NCBI RefSeq assembly: GCF_016656965.1
Contig: NZ_CP067977.1
Span: 2,833,501-2,897,500, forward strand
Direction: 5' to 3'
DNA from: Brevundimonas vitisensis
Lineage (GTDB): Bacteria > Pseudomonadota > Alphaproteobacteria > Caulobacterales > Caulobacteraceae
Length of the DNA stretch: 64,000 nucleotides
The notes beneath the pieces are model-generated. The model searched no databases and was not told the DNA's origin. It worked only from the letters and a program-made list of their open reading frames with translations. Positions 25,033 through 34,462 of the stretch are shown here, piece after piece (positions within the stretch are counted from its first letter, which is position 1; every line of letters starts with the position of its first letter). The translations under genes were made by a program, and so were the position numbers.

Positions 25033-26187
25033 TCAGCGTCCGCGCGTCAGGGCCCGGTATTCGACCAGCCGTTCCTTGTCGCGGCGCACCTGATCGCCGA
25101 CGGCGTTATCGACATCCAGCGAAGCGTATCTGACCCAGTTATCGGCCCCCAGCTTGTCCTGGATGGCCGCGACGGGTGTCTGCCATCGGACATAGGATAT
25201 CCAGCTGACGAAGACGCCCAGGATGACGGCCAGGGCTTGCAGGGCGCGGAAGGCCCCGGCCTCGGCAGGGGCGGGCTCCAGCGCGAACAGCACCAGCCAG
25301 ACAACCAGGATCAGGGGCGTGACAATGCGGGCCACCCAGCGCATCCAGTAACGCTCGCGCCGGACACGCCACAGCTCCAGCTGGATGTATTTCTCGAGGT
25401 ACTCCATCCGCGCCCCGATCCACATGGTCAGGCGGGTCAGATAGAGGGCGCGCTGGCCCCAGGCCTTGCCGTCCATCTGATACTGGGTTTCGGCCTGGTC
25501 GGCCATGGCGCGGGCCGAGGTGAATAGGTTCTGCAACTCACGCGTCCGCTGCACGATCTCGCGCGAGATTTCGTAGGAATCGTTCTCCAGCCGGAAGCGG
25601 TACTGAACGAACAGAATGGCCAGCACGCCCCAGAACACGCCCACGGTGGCGAACATGGCCACGACGGCCAGGCCCAGTCCCATCGGCTGTGACCCCGTCC
25701 AGGTCGAGAACCAGGTCGGGCCCAGCGTCGCGAGGAGGGTGAAGGCTACCAGGGCCAGGGCCTGGGCCAGCCGCTTGGACCCGATGTGGACCAGCAGAGC
25801 CCCGAAGACGCCCCGTCCATAGTCGTGGATATGGCTGCGGATATCCAGGTCGGCGGGGAAGCGCTCGTTGATCTGACGGGTGTACAGGACGTGGAAACGA
25901 TCCGGCTTTCCGTCCGACTCCCAGAACGGAAAGATGTCCAGCGCCTGGTTGAAATATTCGTCGATGTGGGCCGACACCCCGGCGATTTCTTCGGGGTCGT
26001 ATGAGAAATAATGGCTTTCGCCGATCGGCTTCAGAATTCCGTCGGCCGAGCGCAGCCGCTGGGCCGCAGGCGGGGTCGGGGCCGGGGCCTCGCGGTCGGG
26101 ATGGTTTTCGGCCCCCGAGGGCGGCGGGCTGGCGGCCGGCGGCAGATGAGCCCCAGAAAAAGGCGTGTCTGGCGTTTCGTTCGACAT
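25033..26187 (-). CDS. Hypothetical membrane protein
   Basis: I do not recognise this 384-residue protein. A Pro-rich N-terminus (residues 1-45) is followed by a soluble region with SYDPEEIAGVSAHIDEYF, two hydrophobic segments at about 141-163 and 170-195, an amphipathic middle part (NLFTSARAMADQAETQYQM), and two more segments at about 300-345. Both ends probably face the cytosol. It is convergent with the lipoprotein gene, 12 bases away. The first in-frame ATG at 26187 is used. Confidence 0.65.
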   Translation of the reverse strand: MSNETPDTPFSGAHLPPAASPPPSGAENHPDREAPAPTPPAAQRLRSADGILKPIGESHYFSYDPEEIAGVSAHIDEYFNQALDIFPFWESDGKPDRFHVLYTRQINERFPADLDIRSHIHDYGRGVFGALLVHIGSKRLAQALALVAFTLLATLGPTWFSTWTGSQPMGLGLAVVAMFATVGVFWGVLAILFVQYRFRLENDSYEISREIVQRTRELQNLFTSARAMADQAETQYQMDGKAWGQRALYLTRLTMWIGARMEYLEKYIQLELWRVRRERYWMRWVARIVTPLILVVWLVLFALEPAPAEAGAFRALQALAVILGVFVSWISYVRWQTPVAAIQDKLGADNWVRYASLDVDNAVGDQVRRDKERLVEYRALTRGR

Positions 26188-26385
26188 AGCCGCTGACTCG
26201 ATCCCACAAGGTGACCGGTGATTATGTCAGAACGCGCGGCCCGGCCACCGGCGTTCTCCCAGAGCGCGAAGGGGCGCAGTCCAGCTATCGCCGTTAACCC
26301 TGTCCGGCTGCAAGTGAAGATTACGTCAGGCAGGGGCCTGCGGACTGCTTCGCAAATCCCCGCGACGGCGTATAAGCGCGCCGAC

Positions 26386-26772
26386 ATGACACGTTTCCTG
26401 CTCGTCGCCCTGGGAGGGGCCCTCGGCTCCATGGCCCGATATGCGGTCGGTCAGGCCGCTGTGAAAATGGCCCCTGGCGTCGCCTGGCCCTGGGGTACGC
26501 TGGCGGTCAATGTCGTGGGCGGGCTTCTGATGGGACTGCTGACGGGCTGGCTGGCGCTGCGGGGCGGAGCGGGCCAGGAGACGGTCCGCGTCTTTGCCGC
26601 CGTCGGGGTGCTGGGTGGGTTCACCACCTTTTCCGCCTTCTCGCTGGAGGCGGCGCTGATGATCGAGCGGGGGCGGCTGGGAACGGCGGCGGCTTATGTC
26701 GGGGTATCTGTGGCGGCGTCGATCGCGGCCCTGTTCCTGGGCCTGATGCTGGCCCGGCGGGTGCTGGCATGA
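26386..26772 (+). CDS. crcB: Fluoride exporter CrcB/Fluc
   Basis: This is a four-helix inner-membrane fluoride channel that acts as a dual-topology dimer, 128 residues. GGALGSMARYAVG near residue 9, NVVGGLLMGLLTG with the conserved Asn, and GGFTTFSAFSLEA with the phenylalanine track are the family hallmarks. I start at 26386 (MTRFLLVALGG); the frame is open back to 26218 but that part is not CrcB. I looked for a fluoride riboswitch in the 198-base gap upstream and saw no convincing one. The stop overlaps the next ATG (ATGA). Confidence 0.93.
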   Translation: MTRFLLVALGGALGSMARYAVGQAAVKMAPGVAWPWGTLAVNVVGGLLMGLLTGWLALRGGAGQETVRVFAAVGVLGGFTTFSAFSLEAALMIERGRLGTAAAYVGVSVAASIAALFLGLMLARRVLA

Positions 26773-27764
26773 GCCGTGAAGTCCAGACCCTGATCGTCGA
26801 CGCCGCCGAAGACGGCATCCGCCTCGACCGCTGGTTCAAGCGGCGCTGGCCCCATGTCTCGCACATTCAGGTCCAGAAACTGGCCCGCAGCGGCCAGATC
26901 CGCGTCGACGGGGCCCGTATCAAGCCGGAGGGACGTCTGACCGCCGGGGCCGTGGTGCGCGTACCGCCGCTGCCAGAGGATGCGCCGCGTCAGCCGGGCG
27001 ATCCGCATCAGCTGTCCGAGCGGGACATCGCCTTTGCCAAGTCCCTGGTCCTTTACGAGGACGACCTGGTGATCGCGCTGAACAAGCCGCACGGCCTGGC
27101 GGTGCAGGGCGGGACCAAGACGACCAAACACGTCGATCGGCTGCTGTCGGCCTGGGGCGAGGGGTTGGACCGGCCGCGGCTGGTGCACCGGCTGGACCGC
27201 GACACGTCCGGCGTGCTGCTGCTGGGGAAGGGGCCCGAGGCCGCCAAGCGTCTGGCGGGAGCCTTTGCACGGCGTCAGGCCAAAAAGACCTACTGGGCCA
27301 TCGTCATGGGCCTGCCCAAGCCGGGCAGCGGCCAGATCGACGTGCCGCTGAAGAAGTCCGGCATCAACGACTATGAGATCATGCGGCCGGCCGACCGCAA
27401 GGAGGCGGGGGCCGAACCGGCAGAGACCGCCTTTACCGTCATCAGCCATGCGGGCCAGCGCGCGTCGTGGATGGCGCTGCGCCCCTTCACCGGCCGGACG
27501 CATCAGCTGCGCGCCCATATGAAGGCGATCGGCCATCCGATCCTGGGCGATCCCAAATACGGCGACGAGGCCTCGGCCCAGCTCAGCGGCCTGCTGAAGC
27601 TGCAGTTGCATGCGCGGCGGATCGAGCTGGACCACCCGTCCGGCGGCACCTTGACGGTGGAGGCTCCGCTGAGCCCCGAGATGAAGGCCGGTTTTGCCCA
27701 TTTCGGCTTCGAGCCGTCCGAGGGCCGCGACGACCCGTTCGTCGGGGTGCGGCGTCAGCGATGA
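26769..27764 (+). CDS. Pseudouridine synthase, RluC/RluD-like with S4 domain
   Basis: This is a 23S rRNA-type pseudouridine synthase of 331 residues. An S4 RNA-binding domain (IRLDRWFKRRWPHVSHIQVQ, SGQIRVDGARI) at about 15-65 precedes the catalytic domain with NKPHGLAVQGG and HRLDRDTSG (Asp143), and GRTHQLRAHMKAIGHPI. The S4 domain and length fit RluC more than RluD. It is coupled to crcB (ATGA) and to the following TPR/oxygenase gene (ATGA). Confidence 0.9.
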   Translation: MSREVQTLIVDAAEDGIRLDRWFKRRWPHVSHIQVQKLARSGQIRVDGARIKPEGRLTAGAVVRVPPLPEDAPRQPGDPHQLSERDIAFAKSLVLYEDDLVIALNKPHGLAVQGGTKTTKHVDRLLSAWGEGLDRPRLVHRLDRDTSGVLLLGKGPEAAKRLAGAFARRQAKKTYWAIVMGLPKPGSGQIDVPLKKSGINDYEIMRPADRKEAGAEPAETAFTVISHAGQRASWMALRPFTGRTHQLRAHMKAIGHPILGDPKYGDEASAQLSGLLKLQLHARRIELDHPSGGTLTVEAPLSPEMKAGFAHFGFEPSEGRDDPFVGVRRQR

Positions 27765-29173
27765 CGGCGGCCGATCCGGTGCAGCAGGCCCGGTCCCTGG
27801 CCGCAGCCGGCCGGATGCCCGAGGCCGTCGGCCTGCTGAAAAAGGTCGGTCGTCTGGATATCGCGCTGGACCTGCGTCGCGGCGAGGTGAAACAGCGCCC
27901 GGCCAGCGCCGTTGCCGAGCACAATCTGGCGTCCATCCTGGGTGACATGGGCCGGGCCCCCGAGGCCGAGGCCGCCGCGCGCAGGGCCCTGGCCAAGGGG
28001 GGCGAGGCTCCGGAGACCTGGCTGGTCCTGGCCCGCGCCCTGCTGGCCCAGGATCGCTTTGACGATGCAGAGAAGGCTTATGAACAGGCCTTGTCCCGGC
28101 GCCCCGCCTATGCCGAGGCCGTGCGGGATCTGGCCCAGCTGATCTGGATGCGTACCGGCGATGCGGAGGCGGCACTGCGGCCGTTCCAGCCCGCGCTGGA
28201 CGCCGCGCCGGGGGCAGCCGATCTGCGGATCGCACGGGCCACTGTCATGGAATATGGCGGCGCAGCACCGGACGCCGTCTGGTCTGCGCTGCAGGCCGAT
28301 GGCACCGATGCGGGGATCGAACTGGCGGCGACACAGGCGGCGCTCGGCTTCGATCCGGCGCGCGCCCTGGACCATGCCCGGGCGGCCTATGCCCTTCGTC
28401 CCGATATGCGCACGGCCCTGAAGCTGGCCGAGGTCTATCTCGTCGTCCGACAGGCGCAGGCGGCCCTGCCGCTGATCGAGGCGGTTCATGTTGCCCAACC
28501 CGCTGATCAGAGCGCGCTCGGTCTTCTGGCCGTGGCCTGGCGGCAGATGGACGATCCGCGCGCGGCGGCCCTTTATGACTATGGGGCCATGGTTCGGGGC
28601 TGGACCATCGACACGCCCGCGCCGTGGAAGACCCTGCCGGACTATCTGCGCGACCTGGCCAGGTCGCTGAGGAAGCTGCATCGGCTGACGACCCATCCGT
28701 TGGGGCAGAGCCTGCGTCACGGCACCCAGACGACCGCCAGCCTGCTGGCCAGCCGCGACCCGGCCATCCGGGCCTTTTTTCGTGCCATCGACCGGCCGAT
28801 CCGGGCCCATATCGCCGGACTTGGATCGGGGGACGATCCGTTGCGCCGCCGGATTACAGGTGATTACCGACTGTCGGGCGCGTGGTCGGTACGGCTCGGT
28901 GCGGGAGGCTATCACGCGGCCCATGTCCATCCGGAGGGCTGGCTGTCGTCGGCCTGCTATATCGATCTGCCGGATGCCGTGGATGGAGCCGACCGGCAGG
29001 GCTGGATCGGCTTTGGCGGCCCTCCGTTCGCGTCCGACCTGCCGCACCAGCATTTCGAGAAGCCCGAGCCGGGCAAGCTAGTGCTCTTTCCGTCCTATAT
29101 GTGGCACGGCACGATCCCGTTTCAGGGGGATCAGACCCGGCTCACCATTGCCTTTGACGTGGTGCCTGCATGA
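27761..29173 (+). CDS. TPR protein with C-terminal 2OG-Fe(II) oxygenase domain
   Basis: This 470-residue fusion has tetratricopeptide-like repeats over about residues 5-290 (for example AEHNLASILGDMGRAPEAEA and APETWLVLARALLAQDRF) and a C-terminal 2-oxoglutarate/Fe(II) oxygenase domain of the type found in putative 2OG-FeII_Oxy_5 proteins. In the latter, GGYHAAHVHPEGWLSS offers two candidate metal His, LFPSYMWHGTIPF the distal His and RLTIAFDV the 2OG Arg. Such proteins are expected to hydroxylate a protein or peptide; the TPR part would hold the substrate. The start at 27761 overlaps the rluC-like stop; the longer open frame from 27467 is rejected. The stop overlaps the HAD gene start. Confidence 0.85.
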   Translation: MTAADPVQQARSLAAAGRMPEAVGLLKKVGRLDIALDLRRGEVKQRPASAVAEHNLASILGDMGRAPEAEAAARRALAKGGEAPETWLVLARALLAQDRFDDAEKAYEQALSRRPAYAEAVRDLAQLIWMRTGDAEAALRPFQPALDAAPGAADLRIARATVMEYGGAAPDAVWSALQADGTDAGIELAATQAALGFDPARALDHARAAYALRPDMRTALKLAEVYLVVRQAQAALPLIEAVHVAQPADQSALGLLAVAWRQMDDPRAAALYDYGAMVRGWTIDTPAPWKTLPDYLRDLARSLRKLHRLTTHPLGQSLRHGTQTTASLLASRDPAIRAFFRAIDRPIRAHIAGLGSGDDPLRRRITGDYRLSGAWSVRLGAGGYHAAHVHPEGWLSSACYIDLPDAVDGADRQGWIGFGGPPFASDLPHQHFEKPEPGKLVLFPSYMWHGTIPFQGDQTRLTIAFDVVPA

Positions 29174-29838
29174 CCAACCCCCTGGCCGTCTTCGACATCG
29201 ACGGCACCCTGGTCGACAGCCGGGCGTCCATCTTTCGCGCCGCGACGGAGGCGGCCCGTGACCTGGGCCTGCCTGAGCCGGAGTATGACCGGGTGCGCCG
29301 GATCGTCGGCCTGTCGCTACATCACGCCCTGCATACGCTGGAGCCCACGCTGACGGATGCCGAACTGGCGGACTTCGTCGCCGCCTTCCAGGCCAGTTTC
29401 CGCCGGATGCATGAAGAGGCGTTTCAGGAGCCCCTTTATCCCGGGGTGATGGACACTCTGCGCCGCCTGCACCGCGACGGATGGCGGCTGGCCCTGGCCA
29501 CGGGGCAGAACCGGCGCGGCGTGGCCCGCAATCTGGCGCGCGAGGGCTGGGCCGAGCTGTTCGTCTCGTCCCACTGTGCCGAGGACGGGCCGGGCAAGCC
29601 CGACCCCGCCATGCTGAGAGCCGCCATGACGGCCTGCGGGGCGACGCCAGCCGGTACCGTCATGATTGGCGATACCAGCCACGACATCCTGATGGCCCTG
29701 AACGCCGGAGCCCATCCGCTGGGTGTCGCCTGGGGCTTTCACACCATTGAGGAACAACAGGCCGCCGGGGCCCGCCATGTCGCCTTGGACACCCCCGACC
29801 TGGAGGCCGCGCTGGATCGTTTCGCCAGCGCGGCCTGA
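29170..29838 (+). CDS. HAD-superfamily phosphatase, Gph/PGP-like
   Basis: This 222-residue hydrolase has the HAD nucleophile motif FDIDGTLVDS (Asp9 and Asp11), an alpha-helical cap at about 15-85, motif II LALATGQNRRG, motif III Lys in GPGKPDPAM and motif IV MIGDTSHDILMALNAG. This fits phosphoglycolate phosphatase-like enzymes (subfamily IA); the substrate is not determined. It is the last gene of the crcB operon and ends four bases from the convergent TonB-dependent receptor gene. Confidence 0.88.
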   Translation: MTNPLAVFDIDGTLVDSRASIFRAATEAARDLGLPEPEYDRVRRIVGLSLHHALHTLEPTLTDAELADFVAAFQASFRRMHEEAFQEPLYPGVMDTLRRLHRDGWRLALATGQNRRGVARNLAREGWAELFVSSHCAEDGPGKPDPAMLRAAMTACGATPAGTVMIGDTSHDILMALNAGAHPLGVAWGFHTIEEQQAAGARHVALDTPDLEAALDRFASAA

Positions 29839-29842
29839 GCGG

Positions 29843-32239
29843 TCAGTAGCGCGCCCTGATCGTGACCCCGATCGTGCGCGGATCGCCGGGGTTGCCGATC
29901 ACCAGGCCGGAGTTGCCAGTCTGGACGCTGACGAACTGCAGATAATCCTCGCCGAAGGCATTCTTGACGAAGACATAGGCTTCCCAGTTGTCGTCCGAGC
30001 GGAAGCCGGCCCGCAGATTGACCAGGGCATAGCCCTTGATCTCGGTATAGTCCGACACCGTGGCGTCCGAGTTGTAGGTCGAGCGATAGCTGGCGTCGGC
30101 CCCCAGATAGAGTTCGCCGAACTGACCCAGGCCGTCGAAGGGCAGGCGGTATTCTCCACCCGTGGACACGGCCCAGGGGGACACGCCGGGGAACTGTTCA
30201 CCGCTGAGATCGCAGGCTGCGGTCGATGTGCCGACGCGCTCCAGCGGGCAGGGGCCATTGGTGAAGGACGCATATTTGCCGTCGGTATAGGCAATGTTGG
30301 CATAGGCGCTGAAGGCATCGATCGGCTGGAAGGCCAGGTCCAGTTCGGCGCCCTGGATCTCGACCTTTTCGACACTGGCCAGATAGCCGCGCAGGGCCCC
30401 CGGTCCGGCGTCCACGACATTGGCCTGGAAGTCCTCGATCTCGGTCCGATAGAGCGCCAGGTTGGCGGTCAGGCGCCGGTCGAAGGCCTGGGTCTTCAAG
30501 CCTACCTCATAGGTAGTGACATCCTCGGGTCGGACTACGGCGCTGTTCAGGGCCGGGCTGCCATCGGGCAGGGTCGGGATGCCCGCCATATTGATGCCAC
30601 CCGACTTGTTGCCTCGCGCATAGCTGACATAGGCCAGCACATCCTCGGTCACGTCATAGGACACGGCCACCTGGCCCGACAGGCTGTCGTCGGAGGTTTC
30701 CGCCTCATAGAACTGCGGCCGGGCGATGCCCAGGCGGCGGGTCTGCTGGGCCGGTGTCGGATTGGCCAGGCCGCCCTCGACCGTGGCCAGATAGCTGCCC
30801 GACTTGTCCTCGACCGTATAGCGCAGGCCTGGCGTGATCCGCAGGCGGTCGGTGACCTCCCAGGTCAACTGGCCGAAGACGGCATAGCTGTCGGTCGTGA
30901 TGCTGGAGGTGTTGAAGACCTTGTAGCCGTCCAGCAGGGCATCGGGCAGGCCGCCGCCCAGCAGCCAGTAGGTCGCGTCCGAGCCGTACTCGGTGACCCC
31001 GGTCGTGGCCACGGTCTGGTTGAAGTAATACAGGCCCCCGACCCAGCTGACGGCGCTGTCGCCGTTGGAGGCCAGGCGGAACTCCTGGCTGAATTGGTCC
31101 TGTTCCGACGGGTTGGCCGACTGACGAACGATGTCCAGAGCAACGTAGTCACGGTCGTTGGCCGGGTCCCATTCCCACTCGCGATAGGCGGTGATCGAGG
31201 TCAGGGTGACCGGCCCGAAATCGTAGTCCGTGATGGCCGAGAAACCGAGGTGGGTCTGATCGGCCTGGATGTCGGCATCGACATCGGCCAGGCGGTCATA
31301 GGGGTTGAGGCTGGGCGGGGCATAGCCGCGACCGGCCGCCAGGCTTGGATACTGCTGGGCGGCAGGCCTAAGAGTCGGCGCGACCCGGACATAGACCTGG
31401 GTGCAGCACTCGGTCTCCTGGCGGCTGTAGTCCGCATAGAGTCGCATCGTCAGAGCGGGTGTGGGCTCGATCAGCAACTGGCCCCGCAGGCTGATGCTCT
31501 TGGCGTCGTTCTGGAGCTGGCCGGTGGTCGTGTTTCTGATGAAGCCGTCCCGATCGGTCGAGACGACCGACAGCCGCCCGGCCACAAGATCGCCGATCAG
31601 CGGGCCGGATACGCTCAGCTTGAACTGGTCCAGGCCATAGTCGCCGACCGTGCCCTCGATCGTCGCCTCGGGCGTGAAGGAGGCGCTGCGGGTGGTGATG
31701 TTCAGCGCCCCGGCGGTGGTGTTCTTGCCGAACAGGGTACCTTGCGGGCCGCGCAGAATTTCGATCCGGTCCAGGTCGACGAAGTCCAGCGTCGCCGTCG
31801 CCGGGCGGGCGTTATAGACTTGGTCGACATAGACACCGACGCCCTGTTCCAGCCCATCGTTCGCGAGGCCGTAGCTGGCCCCCAGGCCCCGGATGGTGAT
31901 GGCCGTATTGCGCGGATTGGAGGAGAGAAGCTGCACGCTGGGGGCAAGCTGGGTCAGCTGGCCGACGTTGTTGGTATTGGTCCGTTCCAGCGCCTCGCCA
32001 TTGACCACGGTCAGGCTGATCGGCACGTCCTGAACGTTCTCGGCACGGCGGCGCGCGGTGACGATGATCTCGGGTGCGTCATAGACCAGACGCGAGCGGG
32101 GATCCTGAGCATCGGAGTCGGTGCCGTCCTGGGCTTGAGCCGTGGGGGCGAGTAGGGCGCAGACGATCATCGCCGTCGAGGTCGCCAGCGCTGCGCGACC
32201 GATGGGTTTTCGTCCCGAGGATTTCTGTCTGAGTGTCAT
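29843..32239 (-). CDS. TonB-dependent receptor
   Basis: This is an outer-membrane active-transport receptor of 798 residues. A signal peptide ends at TAQAQ (about residue 37); the TonB box region is EIIVTARRRAENVQDVPISL. A plug domain at about 60-170 contains IRGLGASYGLANDG and RIEILRGPQGTLFGKNTTAG, and a 22-strand barrel follows, ending in TIGVTIRARY with a terminal aromatic residue as expected. The general class resembles receptors of Caulobacterales and Sphingomonadales for plant or xenobiotic compounds; the ligand is unknown. The ribosome binding site GGAGGG lies directly behind a hairpin (see the separate entry). Confidence 0.93.
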   Translation of the reverse strand: MTLRQKSSGRKPIGRAALATSTAMIVCALLAPTAQAQDGTDSDAQDPRSRLVYDAPEIIVTARRRAENVQDVPISLTVVNGEALERTNTNNVGQLTQLAPSVQLLSSNPRNTAITIRGLGASYGLANDGLEQGVGVYVDQVYNARPATATLDFVDLDRIEILRGPQGTLFGKNTTAGALNITTRSASFTPEATIEGTVGDYGLDQFKLSVSGPLIGDLVAGRLSVVSTDRDGFIRNTTTGQLQNDAKSISLRGQLLIEPTPALTMRLYADYSRQETECCTQVYVRVAPTLRPAAQQYPSLAAGRGYAPPSLNPYDRLADVDADIQADQTHLGFSAITDYDFGPVTLTSITAYREWEWDPANDRDYVALDIVRQSANPSEQDQFSQEFRLASNGDSAVSWVGGLYYFNQTVATTGVTEYGSDATYWLLGGGLPDALLDGYKVFNTSSITTDSYAVFGQLTWEVTDRLRITPGLRYTVEDKSGSYLATVEGGLANPTPAQQTRRLGIARPQFYEAETSDDSLSGQVAVSYDVTEDVLAYVSYARGNKSGGINMAGIPTLPDGSPALNSAVVRPEDVTTYEVGLKTQAFDRRLTANLALYRTEIEDFQANVVDAGPGALRGYLASVEKVEIQGAELDLAFQPIDAFSAYANIAYTDGKYASFTNGPCPLERVGTSTAACDLSGEQFPGVSPWAVSTGGEYRLPFDGLGQFGELYLGADASYRSTYNSDATVSDYTEIKGYALVNLRAGFRSDDNWEAYVFVKNAFGEDYLQFVSVQTGNSGLVIGNPGDPRTIGVTIRARY

Positions 32240-32246
32240 GGGTCAG

Positions 32247-32273
32247 CCCTCCCGGCACCAGGGAGTGGTGCCG
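32247..32273 (-). promoter_or_regulatory. Hairpin abutting the TonB-dependent receptor ribosome binding site
   Basis: On the minus strand CGGCACCA (32273-32266) pairs perfectly with TGGTGCCG (32260-32253); the five-base loop CTCCC is complementary to GGGAG of the Shine-Dalgarno GGGAGGG (32253-32247). Loop and ribosome binding site could therefore pair, so this may control translation. Confidence 0.4.
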
Positions 32274-32357
32274 CAGAGGTTAGCCTATGGCCTGAACAGC
32301 CTCGCCACGAACCGATATGATTTGTAGCGAGTCGATAGTTTTTCTAATAGATCGTGG

Positions 32358-33545
32358 TCAGGCCAGCTCGACTGCCATGGCCACGGCTTCGCCACCGCCG
32401 ATGCACAGAGAGGCGACGCCCTTTTGGCCGCCGCGCGCCTGAAGGGCCGCCAGAAGGGTGGCCAGGACGCGGGCGCCCGAGGCCCCGATCGGGTGACCCA
32501 GGGCCGTGGCTCCGCCATTCACATTCAGCCGCGCATGGTCGATGCCCAGTTCCTGCATGGCAATCATCGGCACCACGGCAAAGGCCTCGTTCACCTCCCA
32601 CAGATCGACGTCGTCGACCGACCAGCCGGCCTTGTCCAAAGCCTTGCGCATCGCCGGGACCGGAGCGGTGGTGAACAGGCCGGGCTCATGGGCATGGGAG
32701 GCCTGGCTGACGATACGGGCCACGACCGGCAGACCCAGGGCCGCAGCCACGCTCTGGCGCGTCAGGACCAATGCGGCCGCACCGTCCGAGATCGAGGCCG
32801 ATGAGGCCGCCGTGATGGTGCCGTCCTTGGCGAAGGCGGGCTTAAGGCCGGGGATCTTTTCCGGCATGGCCTTGCCGGGCTGTTCGTCCTCGCTGATCGT
32901 TTCGGTGCCCTTGCGCGTGGTGACCTCGACCGGGGTGATCTCGGCCTTGAAGGCGCCCGAGGCGATGGCCGCGCGGGCCCGGGTCAGGCTTTCGACCGCA
33001 TAGGCGTCCTGCGCCTCACGCGTGAACTGATAGGTGCGGGCGGTGTCCTCGGCAAAGGAGCCCATCGGCTTGCCGGGGGTATAGGCGTCTTCCAGTCCGT
33101 CCATCATCATGCTGTCGACGATGGTGTCGTGGCCGATCCGGGCCCCGCCGCGGTGCTTGGTCATCAGATAGGGGGCGCCGGTCATCGACTCCATGCCGCC
33201 GGCGACGATCACGTCTGCCGATCCGGCGGCCAGAGTGTCGGACGCCATCATCACGGCCTGCAGCCCCGATCCGCACATCTTGTTCACGGTCGTCGCCTCG
33301 ACGTGCAGGCCCAGACCCGCGCCGAGTGCGGCCTGGCGTGCAGGGGCCTGGCCCAGGCCCGCCGGCAGGACGCAGCCCATGTAGATCTGCTCGATCTTGT
33401 CTGCAGAGATGCCCGCCCGCTCCACAGCCGCCTTGACCGCCGCCGCGCCCAGGTCCGTCGCCCTGGCACCGGACAGGGCCCCCTGGAACCCACCCATGGG
33501 CGTGCGGGCGAACGAGACGATGACGACGGGATCGGCGGAGGACAT
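32358..33545 (-). CDS. Acetyl-CoA C-acetyltransferase (thiolase)
   Basis: This thiolase II-type enzyme (395 residues) condenses or cleaves acetoacetyl-CoA. The acyl-bound Cys is Cys91 in VNKMCGSGLQ; the catalytic His is in GGATALGHPIGASG; the second Cys is in SLCIGGGEA. Length is typical of PhaA/AtoB. An acyl-CoA thioesterase-like gene lies upstream in the same direction, so a role in acyl-CoA turnover or hydroxybutyrate metabolism is plausible. No phaB or phaC is present in the window. Confidence 0.93.
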   Translation of the reverse strand: MSSADPVVIVSFARTPMGGFQGALSGARATDLGAAAVKAAVERAGISADKIEQIYMGCVLPAGLGQAPARQAALGAGLGLHVEATTVNKMCGSGLQAVMMASDTLAAGSADVIVAGGMESMTGAPYLMTKHRGGARIGHDTIVDSMMMDGLEDAYTPGKPMGSFAEDTARTYQFTREAQDAYAVESLTRARAAIASGAFKAEITPVEVTTRKGTETISEDEQPGKAMPEKIPGLKPAFAKDGTITAASSASISDGAAALVLTRQSVAAALGLPVVARIVSQASHAHEPGLFTTAPVPAMRKALDKAGWSVDDVDLWEVNEAFAVVPMIAMQELGIDHARLNVNGGATALGHPIGASGARVLATLLAALQARGGQKGVASLCIGGGEAVAMAVELA

Positions 33546-33607
33546 GATCGAAATCCTTGGAGAAACTGTGGGGCCTAGATCGGCGCATCAATGCGTGAGC
33601 GCAAGCG

Positions 33608-34462
33608 TCACCCTTCGGCGGGTGATCTTTGCGGGGCCAGCTTTCGCCGTTGGCGCGCTATAGCCAGCGGGGTGCCGTCCACGCCCCAGGCGGTGGCCTC
33701 ATCCACCGTCCAGCCCAGGCCGAAGTCCAGCATGCGGAACTCGAAGAAGGCCCAGCCGTCAGGGGCCGTCTCGGGCGATGCATCGGTCAGAAAGTCATAG
33801 CGCAGGTCCACCGTCGACATGGCGACCGGGCGCGTCAGGGCCGTCCAGACCGGCGGATAAAGTGCGTCCAGCAAATAGCAGAGCGCGATCTCGTCCAGGG
33901 CACGACCATCGCCGATCCGCATCCAGACCCGCTCGATGGCAGAAGCACCGTCACGACCGCTGAGGATGTGCGGCCCGCCGTCGAAGCGGTATTCGACGTG
34001 CTGGGCAAACCGGGGCATCATCGGGCCGCCGAGCTGGGCCTTGGGATCGAGCCCGGCCAAAGGCGGAGGCGGCAGGGTCAGCGGCGTCAGGGCGGGGCCC
34101 GGCACGTCTGCACCATAGGTGGCCGTGGCGTGATTGGTCAGGCGACCGCCCTGGCTGGCCTCGACCTGGGCAAAGGCGGCGCTGCGGCCGCCACGCAGCA
34201 GGCGAGGGGCGAAGTCCAGACGCTCGCCATAGCGCGCCGCCGCCAGGTACTGGACCGACAAGGTCCGCAGCGGTCCGCGGACATCCAGGCCCGTTCGCAT
34301 GGCCGAGGCGCTGAGCGCCGCCAGCAGCCCCCCGAACGGAAACCCGGCCTCGGGCGGCTGGCTGACCGGTCCGTTTGAAAAGTCGCCGTGCAGATCGGCG
34401 CTCAACACGCCCTCTGCGACGGGGGTCAGGATCAGGGCCTGCTCAAGGGTCTGCTGGATCAT
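33608..34462 (-). CDS. Thioesterase family protein (TesB-like, double hotdog)
   Basis: This 284-residue protein looks like an acyl-CoA thioesterase with tandem hotdog folds. The first half contains GGLLAALSASAM, RTLSVQYLAAARYGERLDF and AFAQVEASQGGRLTNHATATY; the second contains VDLRYDFLTDASPE and FFEFRMLDFGLGWTVDEATAW. The start at 34462 (MIQQTLEQALILTPVAEG) is the first plausible ATG; upstream in-frame sequence to 34696 is in the shared promoter region. It is followed by the thiolase gene. Confidence 0.8.
   Translation of the reverse strand: MIQQTLEQALILTPVAEGVLSADLHGDFSNGPVSQPPEAGFPFGGLLAALSASAMRTGLDVRGPLRTLSVQYLAAARYGERLDFAPRLLRGGRSAAFAQVEASQGGRLTNHATATYGADVPGPALTPLTLPPPPLAGLDPKAQLGGPMMPRFAQHVEYRFDGGPHILSGRDGASAIERVWMRIGDGRALDEIALCYLLDALYPPVWTALTRPVAMSTVDLRYDFLTDASPETAPDGWAFFEFRMLDFGLGWTVDEATAWGVDGTPLAIARQRRKLAPQRSPAEG

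Noticed and set aside
26188..26385. Fluoride riboswitch before crcB
   Set aside because: No stretch matches the conserved crcB-motif pattern on reading, so none is claimed.
29723..32155. 810-codon plus-strand frame opposite the TonB-dependent receptor
   Set aside because: It is antisense to an intact receptor gene and shows only low-complexity Gly/Gln/Val-rich sequence.
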